Below are positions 40,070 to 49,513 of a DNA stretch of 64,000 bases, piece by piece. Position numbers and translations under genes: made by a program. The notes below the pieces were generated by a model. The model saw only the letters and a list, made by a program, of their open reading frames with translations. It was not told where the DNA came from and did not search any database. This stretch comes from Tepidimonas sediminis (GTDB taxonomy: Bacteria; Pseudomonadota; Gammaproteobacteria; Burkholderiales; Burkholderiaceae_C): the NCBI RefSeq assembly GCF_007556605.1, contig NZ_VJND01000002.1, positions 1 to 64,000 on the forward strand, given 5' to 3'. Each line of letters opens with the position of its first letter. The first letter of the stretch is position 1.

Positions 40070-40798
40070 ATGGCAACGATTGCCGACAACCTCCAAACCG
40101 TGCGTGAGCGCATCGCGCGCGCCTGCGCCGCCGCCGGGCGCGACCCGGCCGCGGTGCGGCTGCTGGCGGTGTCCAAGACCTTCGGCCCGGCGGCGGTGGC
40201 CGAGGCCGCCGCCGCCGGCCAGCGCGCCTTCGGCGAGAACTACGTGCAGGAAGGCGTGGAGAAGATCGTCGCGTTGCGCGAGGCCGGCGTGGCGGGTCTG
40301 GAGTGGCACTGCATCGGCCCGCTGCAGAGCAACAAGACGCGGCTGGTGGCCGAGCACTTCGACTGGGTGCAGTCGGTCGACCGGCTCAAGATCGCGCAGC
40401 GCCTGAGCGCGCAGCGCCCGGCGCATTTGCCCCCGCTGCAGGTGTGCCTGCAGGTCAACGTCGATGGCGCGCCGACCAAGGCGGGCGTGGCGCCGGCCGA
40501 GGCGCTGGAGCTGGCGCAGGCGGTGGCAGCCTTGCCGCGGCTGCGGCTGCGCGGGCTGATGGGCATCCCCGATCCGCAGCCGGATGCGGCGGCGATGCGG
40601 CGCGTGTTCGCGCAGGCCGCGCAGCTGTTTCACCAGCTGCGCGCGCAGCTCGGTGCGCCGGACGACTTCGACACGCTGTCGCTGGGCATGAGCGACGACC
40701 TGGAACTGGCCATCGCCGAGGGCAGCACGCTGGTGCGCGTGGGCAGCGCGATCTTCGGGCGGCGGGCCTACGCCGCCCAAGCCGATCCGGCGGCTTGA
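40070..40798 (+). CDS. PLP homeostasis protein (YggS/PLPBP)
   Basis: Single-domain alanine-racemase-like PLP carrier of 242 residues, thought to buffer free pyridoxal phosphate rather than catalyse a reaction. The PLP lysine lies in RLLAVSKTFGP (about 33-41). Typical segments are GENYVQEGVEKI, WHCIGPLQSNKTRLVAEHFDWVQSVDR and LSLGMSDDLELAIAEGSTLVRVGSAIFG. Adjacency to pilT is a widespread proteobacterial arrangement. The ATG at 40070 is preferred to a TTG six codons upstream. Confidence 0.94.
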   Translation: MATIADNLQTVRERIARACAAAGRDPAAVRLLAVSKTFGPAAVAEAAAAGQRAFGENYVQEGVEKIVALREAGVAGLEWHCIGPLQSNKTRLVAEHFDWVQSVDRLKIAQRLSAQRPAHLPPLQVCLQVNVDGAPTKAGVAPAEALELAQAVAALPRLRLRGLMGIPDPQPDAAAMRRVFAQAAQLFHQLRAQLGAPDDFDTLSLGMSDDLELAIAEGSTLVRVGSAIFGRRAYAAQADPAA

Positions 40799-40844
40799 CC
40801 GGTGCCGGAGGGTGCCCCGGTCGCGGGGGCGTGCCGGGCACCGG
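40799..40844. terminator. Nested hairpin between convergent yggS and putA
   Basis: CCGGTGCC (40799-40806) pairs with GGCACCGG (40837-40844), and inside it GCCCC (40814-40818) pairs with GGGGC (40826-40830). No U-tract. It could define the 3' ends of both convergent mRNAs. Confidence 0.4.
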
Positions 40845-40857
40845 CGCCTGCCGTGCG

Positions 40858-43800
40858 TCAGTCCAGCGCCATCAGCGTGGCGTTGCCGCCGGCGGCGGCG
40901 GTGTTGACGCTGACGCTGAGCTCGGTCAGCAGCCCCGCGGGCGGCTGGGCCGCGTCGGGCATGCCGGTGACGACCGGCACCACCGGCCCCGCGAGCGCCG
41001 CCAGCGCCTGCTGCAGCGTCACCAGCTGCGCGGCGTCGCCGTCGAACCACGCCACCTCCGGCGCCGTCGGCAGGGCGGCCAGCGCCGCCGCCATCGGGGC
41101 GGCGTCCACCAGCTCCAGCGGCTGGCCGCCCTGCGCCCGCACCACGTCGGCCATCGCGCGGCGCGTGGCAGCGTCGCGCGCCACGCACAGCACGTGCCGG
41201 CGCGGCCGCAGCGTCCAGGTGTCGCGCTGCCCCGTCGGGCCGCGCAGCACCACCGGCGCGCGCCAGTCCGACGGCTCAGCTGCCCCCATGAAGGCGCGTG
41301 CGCGCGCCACCGCGTCGGCGGGCGGGTCGGCCAGCAGCCGGTAGAGGTAGAGCGGCCCGCCGGCCTTCGGCCCCGTGCCTGACAGCCCTTCGCCGCCGAA
41401 CGGCTGCACGCCGACCACCGCGCCGATCATGTTGCGGTTGACGTAGTGGTTGCCGGCGCGCACCCGCTGCGTCAGCGCCTCGATCGTCTCGTCGATGCGG
41501 CTGTGCACGCCGAACGTCAGGCCGTAGCCGGTGGCGTGGATGGCCTCGATCAGCGCCGGCAGCTGCCCGCGCCGCCAGCGCAGCACGTGCAGCACCGGGC
41601 CGAACACCTCGCGCTCGGGCAGGCGCAGGCCGTCGAGCTCGATCAGCGTCGGCGGCACGAAGGTGCCGGCCTGCGCCTCGGGCGGCAGCGGCAGCTGCCA
41701 GACGGCGCAGCCGCGCGCGCGCATCGCCTCGATGTGCGCGACGATGCCGGCGCGCGCCGGCTCATCGATGACCGGGCCGACGTCGGTGGCCAGCCGCGTG
41801 GGTGGGCCCAGGCGCAGCTCGCGCATGGCGCCGCGCAGCATCGCCAGCAGGCGCGGCGCGGCCTCCTCCTGCACGCACAGCACGCGCAGCGCCGAGCAGC
41901 GCTGGCCGGCGCTGTCGAAGGCCGAGGCGAGCACGTCCTGCACCACCTGCTCCGGCAGCGCCGAGGTGTCCACGACCATGGCGTTCTGGCCGCCGGTCTC
42001 GGCGATCAGCGGCACCGGCTGCGCGCGCCCGTCCGCGCCGCTGCGCGTGCGGCCCGCCAGCGCCCGCTGCAACAGCCGCGCCACCTCGGTGGAGCCGGTG
42101 AAGACCACGCCGGCGATGCGCGCGTCGGCCACCAGCGCCGCGCCGACCGTCTCGCCGGGGCCGGGCAGCAGCTGCAGCACGTCGCGCGGCACGCCGGCCT
42201 CGTGCAGCAGCGCGGTCATGCGCGCGGCCACCAGCGGCGTCTGCTCCGCCGGCTTGGCCAGCACCGGGTTGCCGGCGGCCAGCGCGGCGGCGAGCTGCCC
42301 GGTGAAGATGGCCAGCGGAAAGTTCCACGGGCTGATGCACGCCACCGGCCCGAGCGGCCGGGCCGCGCGCGGCCAGTGCGCGTCGGTGATCTGCGCGGCG
42401 TCGAAGCGCAGGAAGTCGATCGCCTCGCGCACCTCGGCCACCGCGTTGGCCGCGGTCTTGCCGGCCTCGCGCATCAGCAGCGCCACGAACGCCGGCATCT
42501 GCGCCTGCAGGGCATCCGCCGCACGGCGCAGGATGTCCGCGCGCGCCTCGGGCGCGGTGGCGGCCCAGCGCGGTGCGGCGGCCTGCGCCGCGGCCACGGC
42601 GGCGGCGACGTCGTCGGCGCACGCCTCGGCCACCGTGCCGACGACGTCGCCGTGGTCGGCCGGGTTGACGACGGGGCGGGCCGCGCCTCCGCCAGCGGGC
42701 GTCAGCCCCTCGGCCAGCCGCGGCGCGGCGTGCGGCGGCGCGGCGCGGCTGGCGTCCAGCGCGCGCTGCAGGGCGGTGAGCGTCCCTTCGTCGTTCAGAT
42801 CCAGCCCGGCGCTGTTGGCGCGCATCGGGCCGTACAGCGCCGCCGGGGCCGGGATGCGCGGGTGCGGCAGGCCCGGCGCGCCTTCCGCGCGCGCCCAGCC
42901 CTCGACGGTGGCCACGGGGTCTTCCACCAGCGCCGCAAGCGGCACGCGGGCGTCCGCGATGCGGTGCACGAACGACGTGTTGGCGCCGTTTTCCAGCAGG
43001 CGGCGCACCAGGTAGGCCAGCAGCGTCTCGTGCGTGCCGACCGGGGCGTAGATGCGGCACGGCCGGCCGAGCCCTCCGGCCTCCACCGGCGCCACCACCT
43101 GTTCGTAGAGCGGCTCGCCCATGCCGTGCAGGCACTGGAACTCGTACTGGTGCGGGTGCCAGGCGGCGGGGTCGGCCATCTCGTGGATCGCCGCCAGCGT
43201 CTGCGCGTTGTGGGAGGCGAACTGCGGGAACACCGCCTCCGGCGCGGCCAGCAGCCGCCGCGCGCACGCCAGGTACGACACGTCGGTGTAGGCCTTGCGC
43301 GTGTAGACCGGGTAGTCCAGCCCGTCGAGCTGGGCGCGCTTGATCTCGCTGTCCCAGTAGGCGCCCTTGACCAGCCGCACCAGCAGCCGCCGTCCGCTGC
43401 GCCGTGCCAGCGCGATTACGTGATCGACCACCGCCGGCGCGCGCTTCTGGTACGCCTGGATGACGAAGCCCAGGCCCGCCCAGCCGGCCAGCGACGGCTC
43501 GTGCGCCAGGCGCTCGAGCAAATCCAGCGACAGCTCCAGCCGTTCGCTCTCCTCGGCGTCGATGTGCAGGCCGATGTTCACCTTGCACGCCGCTTCGGCC
43601 AGCGCGCGCAGCCGCGGGTAGAGCTCCTCCATCACGCGCGCATACTGGGCGCGGCCGTAGCGCGGGTGCAGCGCCGACAGCTTGATCGACACGCCGGGCC
43701 CGTCGATCACGCCGCGGCCGGCGTTGGCCGCGCCGATGGCCTCGATCGCGCTGCGGTAGGCGTCGAAGTAGCGCTGCGCGTCCTCCTCGGTCAGCGCCGC

Positions 43801-44511
43801 CTCGCCGAGCATGTCGTAGGAGTAGCGGAAGCCCTGCGCCTCGCGCGCGCGGGCGCGCTCGAGCGCCTGCTCGATCGTCTGGCCGGTGACGAACTGCTCG
43901 CCGAGCAGCCGCATCGCCATGTCCACCGCGCGGCGGATCAGCGGCTCGCCGCCCTTGCGCAGCAGGCCGGTGAGCGCCGCGCCCAGCCCTTCCTCGCTGT
44001 GGGTGGCGGTCAGGCGCCCGGTCAGCAGCAGGCCCCAGGTGGCGGCGTTGACGAAGGTCGAGGGGCTGCGGCCCAGGTGAGCGCGCCAGTCGCCGCGGCC
44101 GATCTTGTCGCGGATCAGCGCGTCGCGCGTGGCCGCATCCGGGATGCGCAGCAGCGCCTCGGCCAGGCACATCAGCGCCACGCCCTCCTGCGACGACAGG
44201 GCGTATTCCTGCAGCAGCGCCTGCACCAGCCCCTCGCGGCCGCGCTGCGGGGCGCGCCGGCGCAGCCCCTCGGCCAGCCGCCGCGCCAGCGCGGCCACGC
44301 GCGCGCCGGTGGCGGCGTCCAGCCGGGCCTCCTCCAGCAGCGCCGGCAGCAGCTCGGGCTCCGGCGCGCGCGCACGCGCCGGCAGCGCCGCCATCGTCGG
44401 GGCGCGCGCGATCGGGCCGTCGGCGAAGCGACTGACCCCGTGGGCAGGGTCGTCGGATGGTGGCGCGGGCGTGGCGGAGGCGGTGGGGGTGGGGATGGCG
44501 ATGGTAGGCAT
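40858..44511 (-). CDS. putA: Bifunctional proline dehydrogenase / P5C dehydrogenase PutA
   Basis: Oxidises proline to glutamate in two linked steps. It has 1217 residues. The FAD-dependent PRODH barrel spans about 170-480 (LVRLVKGAYWDSEIKRAQ, HETLLAYLVRRLLENGANTSFVHRI). The NAD-dependent P5CDH domain spans about 560-1020, with catalytic Cys in SAGQRCSALRVL and Glu in LIAETGGQNA. A C-terminal ALDH-like domain extends to the end. There is no N-terminal ribbon-helix-helix, so PutA cannot repress its own gene. The ATG at 44511 has GAGGTGAAG upstream; a GTG four codons earlier is an alternative. Confidence 0.95.
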   Translation of the reverse strand: MPTIAIPTPTASATPAPPSDDPAHGVSRFADGPIARAPTMAALPARARAPEPELLPALLEEARLDAATGARVAALARRLAEGLRRRAPQRGREGLVQALLQEYALSSQEGVALMCLAEALLRIPDAATRDALIRDKIGRGDWRAHLGRSPSTFVNAATWGLLLTGRLTATHSEEGLGAALTGLLRKGGEPLIRRAVDMAMRLLGEQFVTGQTIEQALERARAREAQGFRYSYDMLGEAALTEEDAQRYFDAYRSAIEAIGAANAGRGVIDGPGVSIKLSALHPRYGRAQYARVMEELYPRLRALAEAACKVNIGLHIDAEESERLELSLDLLERLAHEPSLAGWAGLGFVIQAYQKRAPAVVDHVIALARRSGRRLLVRLVKGAYWDSEIKRAQLDGLDYPVYTRKAYTDVSYLACARRLLAAPEAVFPQFASHNAQTLAAIHEMADPAAWHPHQYEFQCLHGMGEPLYEQVVAPVEAGGLGRPCRIYAPVGTHETLLAYLVRRLLENGANTSFVHRIADARVPLAALVEDPVATVEGWARAEGAPGLPHPRIPAPAALYGPMRANSAGLDLNDEGTLTALQRALDASRAAPPHAAPRLAEGLTPAGGGAARPVVNPADHGDVVGTVAEACADDVAAAVAAAQAAAPRWAATAPEARADILRRAADALQAQMPAFVALLMREAGKTAANAVAEVREAIDFLRFDAAQITDAHWPRAARPLGPVACISPWNFPLAIFTGQLAAALAAGNPVLAKPAEQTPLVAARMTALLHEAGVPRDVLQLLPGPGETVGAALVADARIAGVVFTGSTEVARLLQRALAGRTRSGADGRAQPVPLIAETGGQNAMVVDTSALPEQVVQDVLASAFDSAGQRCSALRVLCVQEEAAPRLLAMLRGAMRELRLGPPTRLATDVGPVIDEPARAGIVAHIEAMRARGCAVWQLPLPPEAQAGTFVPPTLIELDGLRLPEREVFGPVLHVLRWRRGQLPALIEAIHATGYGLTFGVHSRIDETIEALTQRVRAGNHYVNRNMIGAVVGVQPFGGEGLSGTGPKAGGPLYLYRLLADPPADAVARARAFMGAAEPSDWRAPVVLRGPTGQRDTWTLRPRRHVLCVARDAATRRAMADVVRAQGGQPLELVDAAPMAAALAALPTAPEVAWFDGDAAQLVTLQQALAALAGPVVPVVTGMPDAAQPPAGLLTELSVSVNTAAAGGNATLMALD

Positions 44512-44606
44512 GGCGGTCTTCACCTCGCGGTCCGATGGATCGCAAGTTTGATCCGGCCATCATCGAATGAGTGTCGTTTTTTGCGCTCGTTTACCGAATG
44601 TTCAGC

Positions 44607-44612
44607 TAAAGT
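44607..44612 (+). promoter_or_regulatory. -10 element of the Lrp-type put regulator
   Basis: TAAAGT ends 8 bases before the ATG at 44621. The same hexamer precedes selU at 7 bases. The 109-base gap to putA also holds AT-rich sequence (GTCGTTTTTTGCGC, near 44573) that may include the putA promoter and the regulator's binding sites. Confidence 0.45.
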
Positions 44613-44620
44613 GAAGGCCC

Positions 44621-45109
44621 ATGGAAGGAAGATCTTCGAGTCCACGCACGGACCTGGACCGTCTCGATCTGCGCATCCTCGACGTGCTGCAGCGCGACGG
44701 CCGCATCACCAACCTGAAGCTGGCCGAGACGGTGGGGCTGTCGCCGACGGCGGTGCTGGCGCGCGTGCAGCGGCTGACGCGCGAGGGTTACATCCTCGGC
44801 TACGAGGCGCGTCTGAACCCGGCCAAGCTGGGGGCCGGGTTGCTGGTGTTCGTCGAGGTGCTGCTGGACCGCACCACCCCCAACGTGTTCGAGCACTTCA
44901 GGGCCGCGGTGCAGGCCGCGCCGCAGGTGCTGGAGTGCCACATGGTGGCTGGCGGGTTCGACTACCTGCTCAAGACACGCGTGGCCGACATGGCCGACTA
45001 CCGCCGCTTCGCCGGCGACGTGCTGTGGCAGCTGCCCGGCGTGCGCGAAACCCGCACCTACGCGGTGATGGAGGAGGTCAAGAGCACCCACCGCCTGCCG
45101 CTGGCGTGA
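44621..45109 (+). CDS. Lrp/AsnC-family regulator divergent from putA
   Basis: A 162-residue regulator. The N-terminal HTH (about 14-62, DRLDLRILDVLQRDGRITNLKLAETVGLSPTAVLARVQRLTREGYI) precedes the RAM/AsnC effector domain (about 75-155, GAGLLVFVEVLLDRTTPNVFEHF). Position and divergence match the proline-responsive PutR-type activators of putA in Alpha- and Betaproteobacteria. The lack of an RHH domain in PutA supports this role; binding of proline is inferred. Confidence 0.9.
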   Translation: MEGRSSSPRTDLDRLDLRILDVLQRDGRITNLKLAETVGLSPTAVLARVQRLTREGYILGYEARLNPAKLGAGLLVFVEVLLDRTTPNVFEHFRAAVQAAPQVLECHMVAGGFDYLLKTRVADMADYRRFAGDVLWQLPGVRETRTYAVMEEVKSTHRLPLA

Positions 45110-45126
45110 GCGGTGTCCGCGGCGGT

Positions 45127-45143
45127 GCCGGGCCGCGCCCGGC
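45127..45143. terminator. Hairpin between convergent Lrp and cyclodeaminase genes
   Basis: GCCGGG (45127-45132), five-base loop, CCCGGC (45138-45143), ending two bases before the stop of the opposing gene. No U-tract. Confidence 0.4.
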
Positions 45144-45144
45144 T

Positions 45145-46074
45145 TCAGCGGGCTGCGGCGGCCAGCGCGCAGCGGGCCGCGGCCAGATCCCAGCCGGCCC
45201 AGCCGCAGCTCTTGAAGAACACCGGCCCGCCCGCCCGGCGCGCGCGCCGCCAGGCCGGCGTGTCGCGCACCACGTCCGCCAGGGTGGGCAGCGCCGCCAC
45301 GTCCAGCCCGGCCTGCAGCAGGTCGCCGGCCTCGTGGTCGGCGTCACGCGTGTCCACCACCAGCGTGCCGGTGGCGGCCAGATGCCGGCACACGTCGGGC
45401 GCCCACTCCACCATGCGCGGGGTGAAGGCGCCCACCGCGGCGACGAAGGCGTCGGGACGCGGCCGTGCGCGCAGCGCCACCGCCTGCGCGGGGGTGCAAC
45501 TGACCACCAGCGGACAGTCGGCCAGCGCCGCGTCGGCGTCGTCCACGCGCTGCGCCTCCAGCCCCAGCCCGCGCGCATGGGCCACGAGCGCGTCGGCACT
45601 GGCGGCGCTGCGCGAGGCGACTTGCACCGCGCGCACGCCGAGCCCGGCCGCGAAGGCTTCCAGATGCGCGCGGCCCTGCACGCCGGCGCCGACGATCAAC
45701 AGCGGCCCCTGCGGGCGTGGCGCCAGCCGCCGCGCGGCCAGCAGCGACACCGCCGCCGTGCGCCGCGCGGTGACGGTGGGGCCGTCCAGCACGGCGCGGC
45801 GCTGCCCGCTGCGTGCGTCGAAGACGACGACGTCGCCCTGGATGGCGGGACGGCCGTGGGCAGGGTTGTCGGGCACGAAGGTGATCAGCTTGGTGATGGC
45901 CAGGGCGGCGTCGGCCGCAGGCATCACGAACAGGCTGCCGCCGCCGGTCAGCGGCTGCACCAGGCGCGGCGGCACGACCACGGTGTCGTCGCGCAGCAGA
46001 GCCTCGAGGGCGTCGGCCAGTGCGGGGTAGGGCAGGGCGGCCGCAGTGGCGGCGGCATCGAGCAGTGCCGTCAC
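45145..46074 (-). CDS. Ornithine cyclodeaminase/mu-crystallin family protein
   Basis: NAD(P)-binding enzyme of 309 residues. FVMPAADAALAITKLITFVPDNPAHGRPAIQG and the Rossmann loop LLIVGAGVQGRAHLEAFAAGLG are typical. Family members include ornithine cyclodeaminase, which makes proline, and Delta1-pyrroline-2-carboxylate reductase (LhpI), which makes proline from hydroxyproline or lysine-type precursors. The nearby putA and Lrp genes favour a proline-linked reaction. It overlaps the upstream histidine kinase stop by 4 bases. Confidence 0.85.
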   Translation of the reverse strand: MTALLDAAATAAALPYPALADALEALLRDDTVVVPPRLVQPLTGGGSLFVMPAADAALAITKLITFVPDNPAHGRPAIQGDVVVFDARSGQRRAVLDGPTVTARRTAAVSLLAARRLAPRPQGPLLIVGAGVQGRAHLEAFAAGLGVRAVQVASRSAASADALVAHARGLGLEAQRVDDADAALADCPLVVSCTPAQAVALRARPRPDAFVAAVGAFTPRMVEWAPDVCRHLAATGTLVVDTRDADHEAGDLLQAGLDVAALPTLADVVRDTPAWRRARRAGGPVFFKSCGWAGWDLAAARCALAAAAR

Positions 46075-47780
46075 GACGGGTCTGCACCGGCCGGTGGCTC
46101 GCTGCCCAGCGGCGGCAGCGTGAAGGTGAACGTGGCGCCCTCACCGGGCCGGCCCTCGGCCTGGATGCGGCCGCCGTGGCGCTCGACGATGCGCCGCGCC
46201 AGCGCCAGGCCGATGCCGGTGCCCTCGAACTCCTGTGCGCGGTGCAGGCGCTGGAACATGCCGAACAGCCGCTCGGCGCGCGCCGGATCGAAGCCGACGC
46301 CGTTGTCGCGCACCCAGAACACCGCCTGCGGCGCGCCGTCCGGGCCGCGCCGCAGCTCGCCGCCGACCTCGATGACGGCCGGCCGGCGCGGGCGGCTGTA
46401 CTTGAGCGCGTTGGCCAGCAGGTTGTCCCATACCTGGGCCAGCAGCAGCGGATCACCCTGCACGCTGGGCAGGGCTGCGGGCAGCCTCAGCTCGACCTCG
46501 CCGGGCGCGCGCTGCAGCGCCGGATCGTGCAGCACGCGGTTGAGGCTGGCGCGCAGCAGACCCAGCATGTCCACCGCCTCCCACTGCAGCGCGGCGCGTC
46601 CGGTGCGCGCGAACGCCAGCAACCCCTCGATCAGGCGCCCCATGTGGGCGGCGGCCTCCTCGATGGTGCGCAGGTCCTCGGCGACGTCGGGCGCCAGCGG
46701 CGCGCCCAGATCCTCACGCAGCAGCTGCAGGTAGCTGGTGATGTGGCGCAGCGGCGCGCGCAGGTCGTGCGACACCGAGGAGGCGAACGCCTCCAGGTCG
46801 TCCACCGCCGCCTGCAGCGCCTGCGTGCGCTGCTGCACCTGACGCTCCAGCGCCTGGTTGAGCTCGCGCAGCAGCTCTTCCAGCCGGCGCACCTCGGTCA
46901 TGTCGCGCACCAGGCAGGCCGTGCCCAGCGCTTCGCCGTCCGGCCCGCTCAGCGTCGTGTAGACCACGTGCGCCCACAGTCGCGAGCCGTCGGCGCGCCG
47001 CACCCAGCCGGTCGATTCGCTCTGGCCCAGCAGGGCGGCGCGTTCCAGCGCCTGCGGGGCGTCGGGCGGCAGCGGATGCGGGGCGTCGGCGCGGTCCGGG
47101 CCGTGGGTGCCCAGCACCGCCGCCGCCGGGTAGCCGAGCAGCCGCTCGGCGCTGGCCGGCCAGTCGCGGATCGCGCCGTCGGGGTCGAGGAAGAAGATCG
47201 CCGCATCGCGCAGCGCCGCCGACAGCGCCTGCCAGCGCGCCTGCTGCAGCACCAGATGCTGATCCTGTTGCTGCAGGCGCTGCCGCAGCGCCTGCTGCTG
47301 GCGCTCGCGCTCGGCCTCGGCGCGCTGCTGCGCCGTCTCGTCGCGCAGCAGCACGAACAGCCCGGCCACCGCGCCGTCGAGCCAGTCCGGTGCGAGCGTC
47401 ACCTGCCAGTGGCGCGCGCGGCCGCCCTGCTGGCGCTGCACCACCAGCTCGCCGCGTTCGCCCCGCAGCGCCGGGGCCACCCACGGCAGCAGCGTGTCGA
47501 GCCAGTCATCGTCCAGCGCCTCCTGCCACGGCAGGCCGGCCGCCGTCTCCGGCGTCAGGTGCGCACGCAGCAGCGGCTGCGCCGCCGCGTTGGCACCGCG
47601 CACGCACAGCTGCGCATCCAGCATCAGCACGCCATCCGGCAGCGCCTGCAGCAGCCGCCAGGCCGCGGAGGGTTCCCCCTGGGCGGGCGGATCCGGCTGC
47701 GCGGGCGGGGCCGGCTGCAGCGCCGCGAAGAACGAGGGCGGCAGGTGCGTCGGCCAGGGATCGCGCGGCAGCGGCTGCAT
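46071..47780 (-). CDS. Soluble PAS-domain sensor histidine kinase
   Basis: A 569-residue kinase without evident membrane segments. Two PAS-like domains (about 40-155, [29 protein letters not shown]; about 195-320, [35 protein letters not shown]) with a Gln-rich coiled coil between them. The HisKA helix carries the phosphorylatable His in [22 protein letters not shown]. The N box ([13 protein letters not shown]), G1 ([10 protein letters not shown]) and G2 ([13 protein letters not shown]) are present. No response regulator is adjacent. It is coupled to the cyclodeaminase gene by a 4-base overlap. Confidence 0.9.
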   Translation of the reverse strand: MQPLPRDPWPTHLPPSFFAALQPAPPAQPDPPAQGEPSAAWRLLQALPDGVLMLDAQLCVRGANAAAQPLLRAHLTPETAAGLPWQEALDDDWLDTLLPWVAPALRGERGELVVQRQQGGRARHWQVTLAPDWLDGAVAGLFVLLRDETAQQRAEAERERQQQALRQRLQQQDQHLVLQQARWQALSAALRDAAIFFLDPDGAIRDWPASAERLLGYPAAAVLGTHGPDRADAPHPLPPDAPQALERAALLGQSESTGWVRRADGSRLWAHVVYTTLSGPDGEALGTACLVRDMTEVRRLEELLRELNQALERQVQQRTQALQAAVDDLEAFASSVSHDLRAPLRHITSYLQLLREDLGAPLAPDVAEDLRTIEEAAAHMGRLIEGLLAFARTGRAALQWEAVDMLGLLRASLNRVLHDPALQRAPGEVELRLPAALPSVQGDPLLLAQVWDNLLANALKYSRPRRPAVIEVGGELRRGPDGAPQAVFWVRDNGVGFDPARAERLFGMFQRLHRAQEFEGTGIGLALARRIVERHGGRIQAEGRPGEGATFTFTLPPLGSEPPAGADPS

Positions 47781-47787
47781 GGGAGCT

Positions 47788-47793
47788 ACTGTA
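47788..47793 (-). promoter_or_regulatory. -10 element of the soluble histidine kinase
   Basis: TACAGT on the minus strand ends 7 bases before the ATG at 47780, again predicting a leaderless mRNA. Confidence 0.4.
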
Positions 47794-47838
47794 GCGCAAG
47801 GCCCGCGCCGTCCCGCGGCCCGTGTCCCCCTCGGGGGG

Positions 47839-49332
47839 TCAGAAGCGCGGCAGCTCGGGGTGCGGCAGCCGCCCGCCGCGCACCAGCATCTTGCCGTACT
47901 CGGCGCAGCGGTGCAGCGTCGGGATGACCTTGCCGGGGTTGAGCAGGCCGTGCTCGTCGAAGGCGCGCTTGAGCGCCAGCATCTGCGAGCGCTCCTCGGG
48001 GCTGAACTGCACGCACATGCTGTTGAGCTTCTCGACGCCGACGCCGTGCTCGCCGGTGATGGTGCCGCCCATGGCGACGCTGGTCTCGAGGATCTCGGCA
48101 CCGAACGCCTCGGCGCGGCGCAGCTGCTCGGGGTCGTTGGCGTCGAACAGGATCAGCGGGTGCAGGTTGCCGTCACCGGCATGGAACACGTTGGCGCAGC
48201 GCAGCCCGTACTTGCCCTCCATCGCCGCGATGGCCTCCAGGATGTCCGCGAGGCGCTTGCGCGGGATGGTGGAGTCCATGCACATGTAGTCGGGGCTGAT
48301 GCGCCCGCTGGCCGGAAAGGCATTCTTGCGCCCGCTCCAGAAGCGCAGCCGCTCGGCCTCGTCGCGGCTGACGGCCAGGCGGGTGGCGCCGGCCTGGCGC
48401 AGCACCGCGCTCATGCGTTCGATCTCCTCGGCCACCTCCTCGGGCGTGCCGTCGGATTCGCACAGCAGGATGGCCTCGGCGTCCAGGTCATAGCCCGCGT
48501 GGACGAAGTCCTCCACCGCCGCGGTCATCGGCTTGTCCATCATTTCCAGCCCCGCCGGGATGATGCCGGCGGCGATGATGGCGGCCACCGCGTCGCCGGC
48601 GGCGCGCACGCTGGCAAAGCTGGCCATGATGCAGCGCGCCAGCTGCGGGCGCGGGATCAGCCGCACGACCACCTCGACGACCACCGCCAGCATCCCCTCC
48701 GAGCCGATCACCGCCGGCAGCAGGTCCAGCCCCGGGGCGTCCGGCGCCAGGCTGCCGAAGGTCACCGGCTCGCCTTCCACGGTGAAGCCGCGCACCTGCA
48801 GCACGTTGTGCAGCGTCAGGCCGTACTTCAGGCAGTGCACGCCGCCGGAGTTTTCGGCGACGTTGCCGCCGATCGTGCAGGCGATCTGGCTGCTCGGGTC
48901 GGGGGCGTAGTACAGGCCGTGCGGCACGGCGGCCTCGCTGATGGCCAGGTTGCGCACGCCGGCCTGCACGGTGGCGGTCTGCGCCAGCGGGTCGATGGCC
49001 ACGATGCGGTTGAACTTGGCCAGCGACAGCGTCACCCCCAGCGGGTGCGGCATCGCCCCGCCCGACAGCCCCGTGCCGGCGCCGCGCGCCACCACCGGCA
49101 CCTTCAGCAGGTGGCAGGTGCGCAGCACCGCCTGCACCTGCTCCTCCGTTTCCGGCAGCGCCACCGCCAGCGGCCGCTCGCGGTAGGCGGTCAGACCGTC
49201 GCACTCGTACGGCGTGGTGTCCTCCGGAGTCCACAGCAGCGCGTGCGCCGGCAGCACCGCGGCCAGCGCGCGCACCACCTCGGCTTGGCGCGCGGCGCGC
49301 GCGCTGGCGTCGACGGGCGGGGCAGCGTCCAT
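47839..49332 (-). CDS. FAD-linked oxidase, GlcD / D-lactate dehydrogenase type
   Basis: Flavoenzyme of 497 residues in the VAO/PCMH family, oxidising a 2-hydroxyacid such as glycolate or D-lactate. The FAD-binding half has PLAVALPETEEQVQAVLRTCHLLKVPVVARGAGTGLSGGAMP and DPSSQIACTIGGNVAENSGGVHCLKYG. The C-terminal half has HAGDGNLHPLILFD and GTITGEHGVGVEKLNSM, which carry the active-site residues. glcE and glcF are not adjacent, so it may act alone or with subunits encoded elsewhere. The start at MDAAPPVDAS follows a -10 element. Confidence 0.93.
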   Translation of the reverse strand: MDAAPPVDASARAARQAEVVRALAAVLPAHALLWTPEDTTPYECDGLTAYRERPLAVALPETEEQVQAVLRTCHLLKVPVVARGAGTGLSGGAMPHPLGVTLSLAKFNRIVAIDPLAQTATVQAGVRNLAISEAAVPHGLYYAPDPSSQIACTIGGNVAENSGGVHCLKYGLTLHNVLQVRGFTVEGEPVTFGSLAPDAPGLDLLPAVIGSEGMLAVVVEVVVRLIPRPQLARCIMASFASVRAAGDAVAAIIAAGIIPAGLEMMDKPMTAAVEDFVHAGYDLDAEAILLCESDGTPEEVAEEIERMSAVLRQAGATRLAVSRDEAERLRFWSGRKNAFPASGRISPDYMCMDSTIPRKRLADILEAIAAMEGKYGLRCANVFHAGDGNLHPLILFDANDPEQLRRAEAFGAEILETSVAMGGTITGEHGVGVEKLNSMCVQFSPEERSQMLALKRAFDEHGLLNPGKVIPTLHRCAEYGKMLVRGGRLPHPELPRF

Positions 49333-49340
49333 GGGGTGGC

Positions 49341-49346
49341 AGTGTA
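49341..49346 (-). promoter_or_regulatory. -10 element of the glcD-like gene
   Basis: TACACT on the minus strand ends 8 bases before the ATG at 49332. No ribosome site fits between them. Confidence 0.4.
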
Positions 49347-49389
49347 GGTCAACGTGGCGACGGTGGCGTTGAAATTCTGCGCAAGCCCC

Positions 49390-49421
49390 CTTGAAACGCG
49401 GCGGCGGCGGCGCCACCATAA
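49390..49421 (+). promoter_or_regulatory. Putative sigma-32 (RpoH) promoter of hsp20
   Basis: CTTGAAA (49390-49396) is an exact heat-shock -35 element. After 17 bases CACCATAA (49414-49421) resembles the CCCCATNT -10 element. The leader to the Hsp20 ATG would be about 85 bases and contains a strong GC hairpin near 49459-49475. The downstream gene is a small heat-shock protein, which supports the call. Confidence 0.6.
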
Positions 49422-49513
49422 GGATCGACGCGCATCGCGTCGGCCTGCCGGGGTGGAGGCGGCGGGCCGCCGCGGACCCCACACCCTCCACGACGCGAAG
49501 AGGAGTGAAGACG

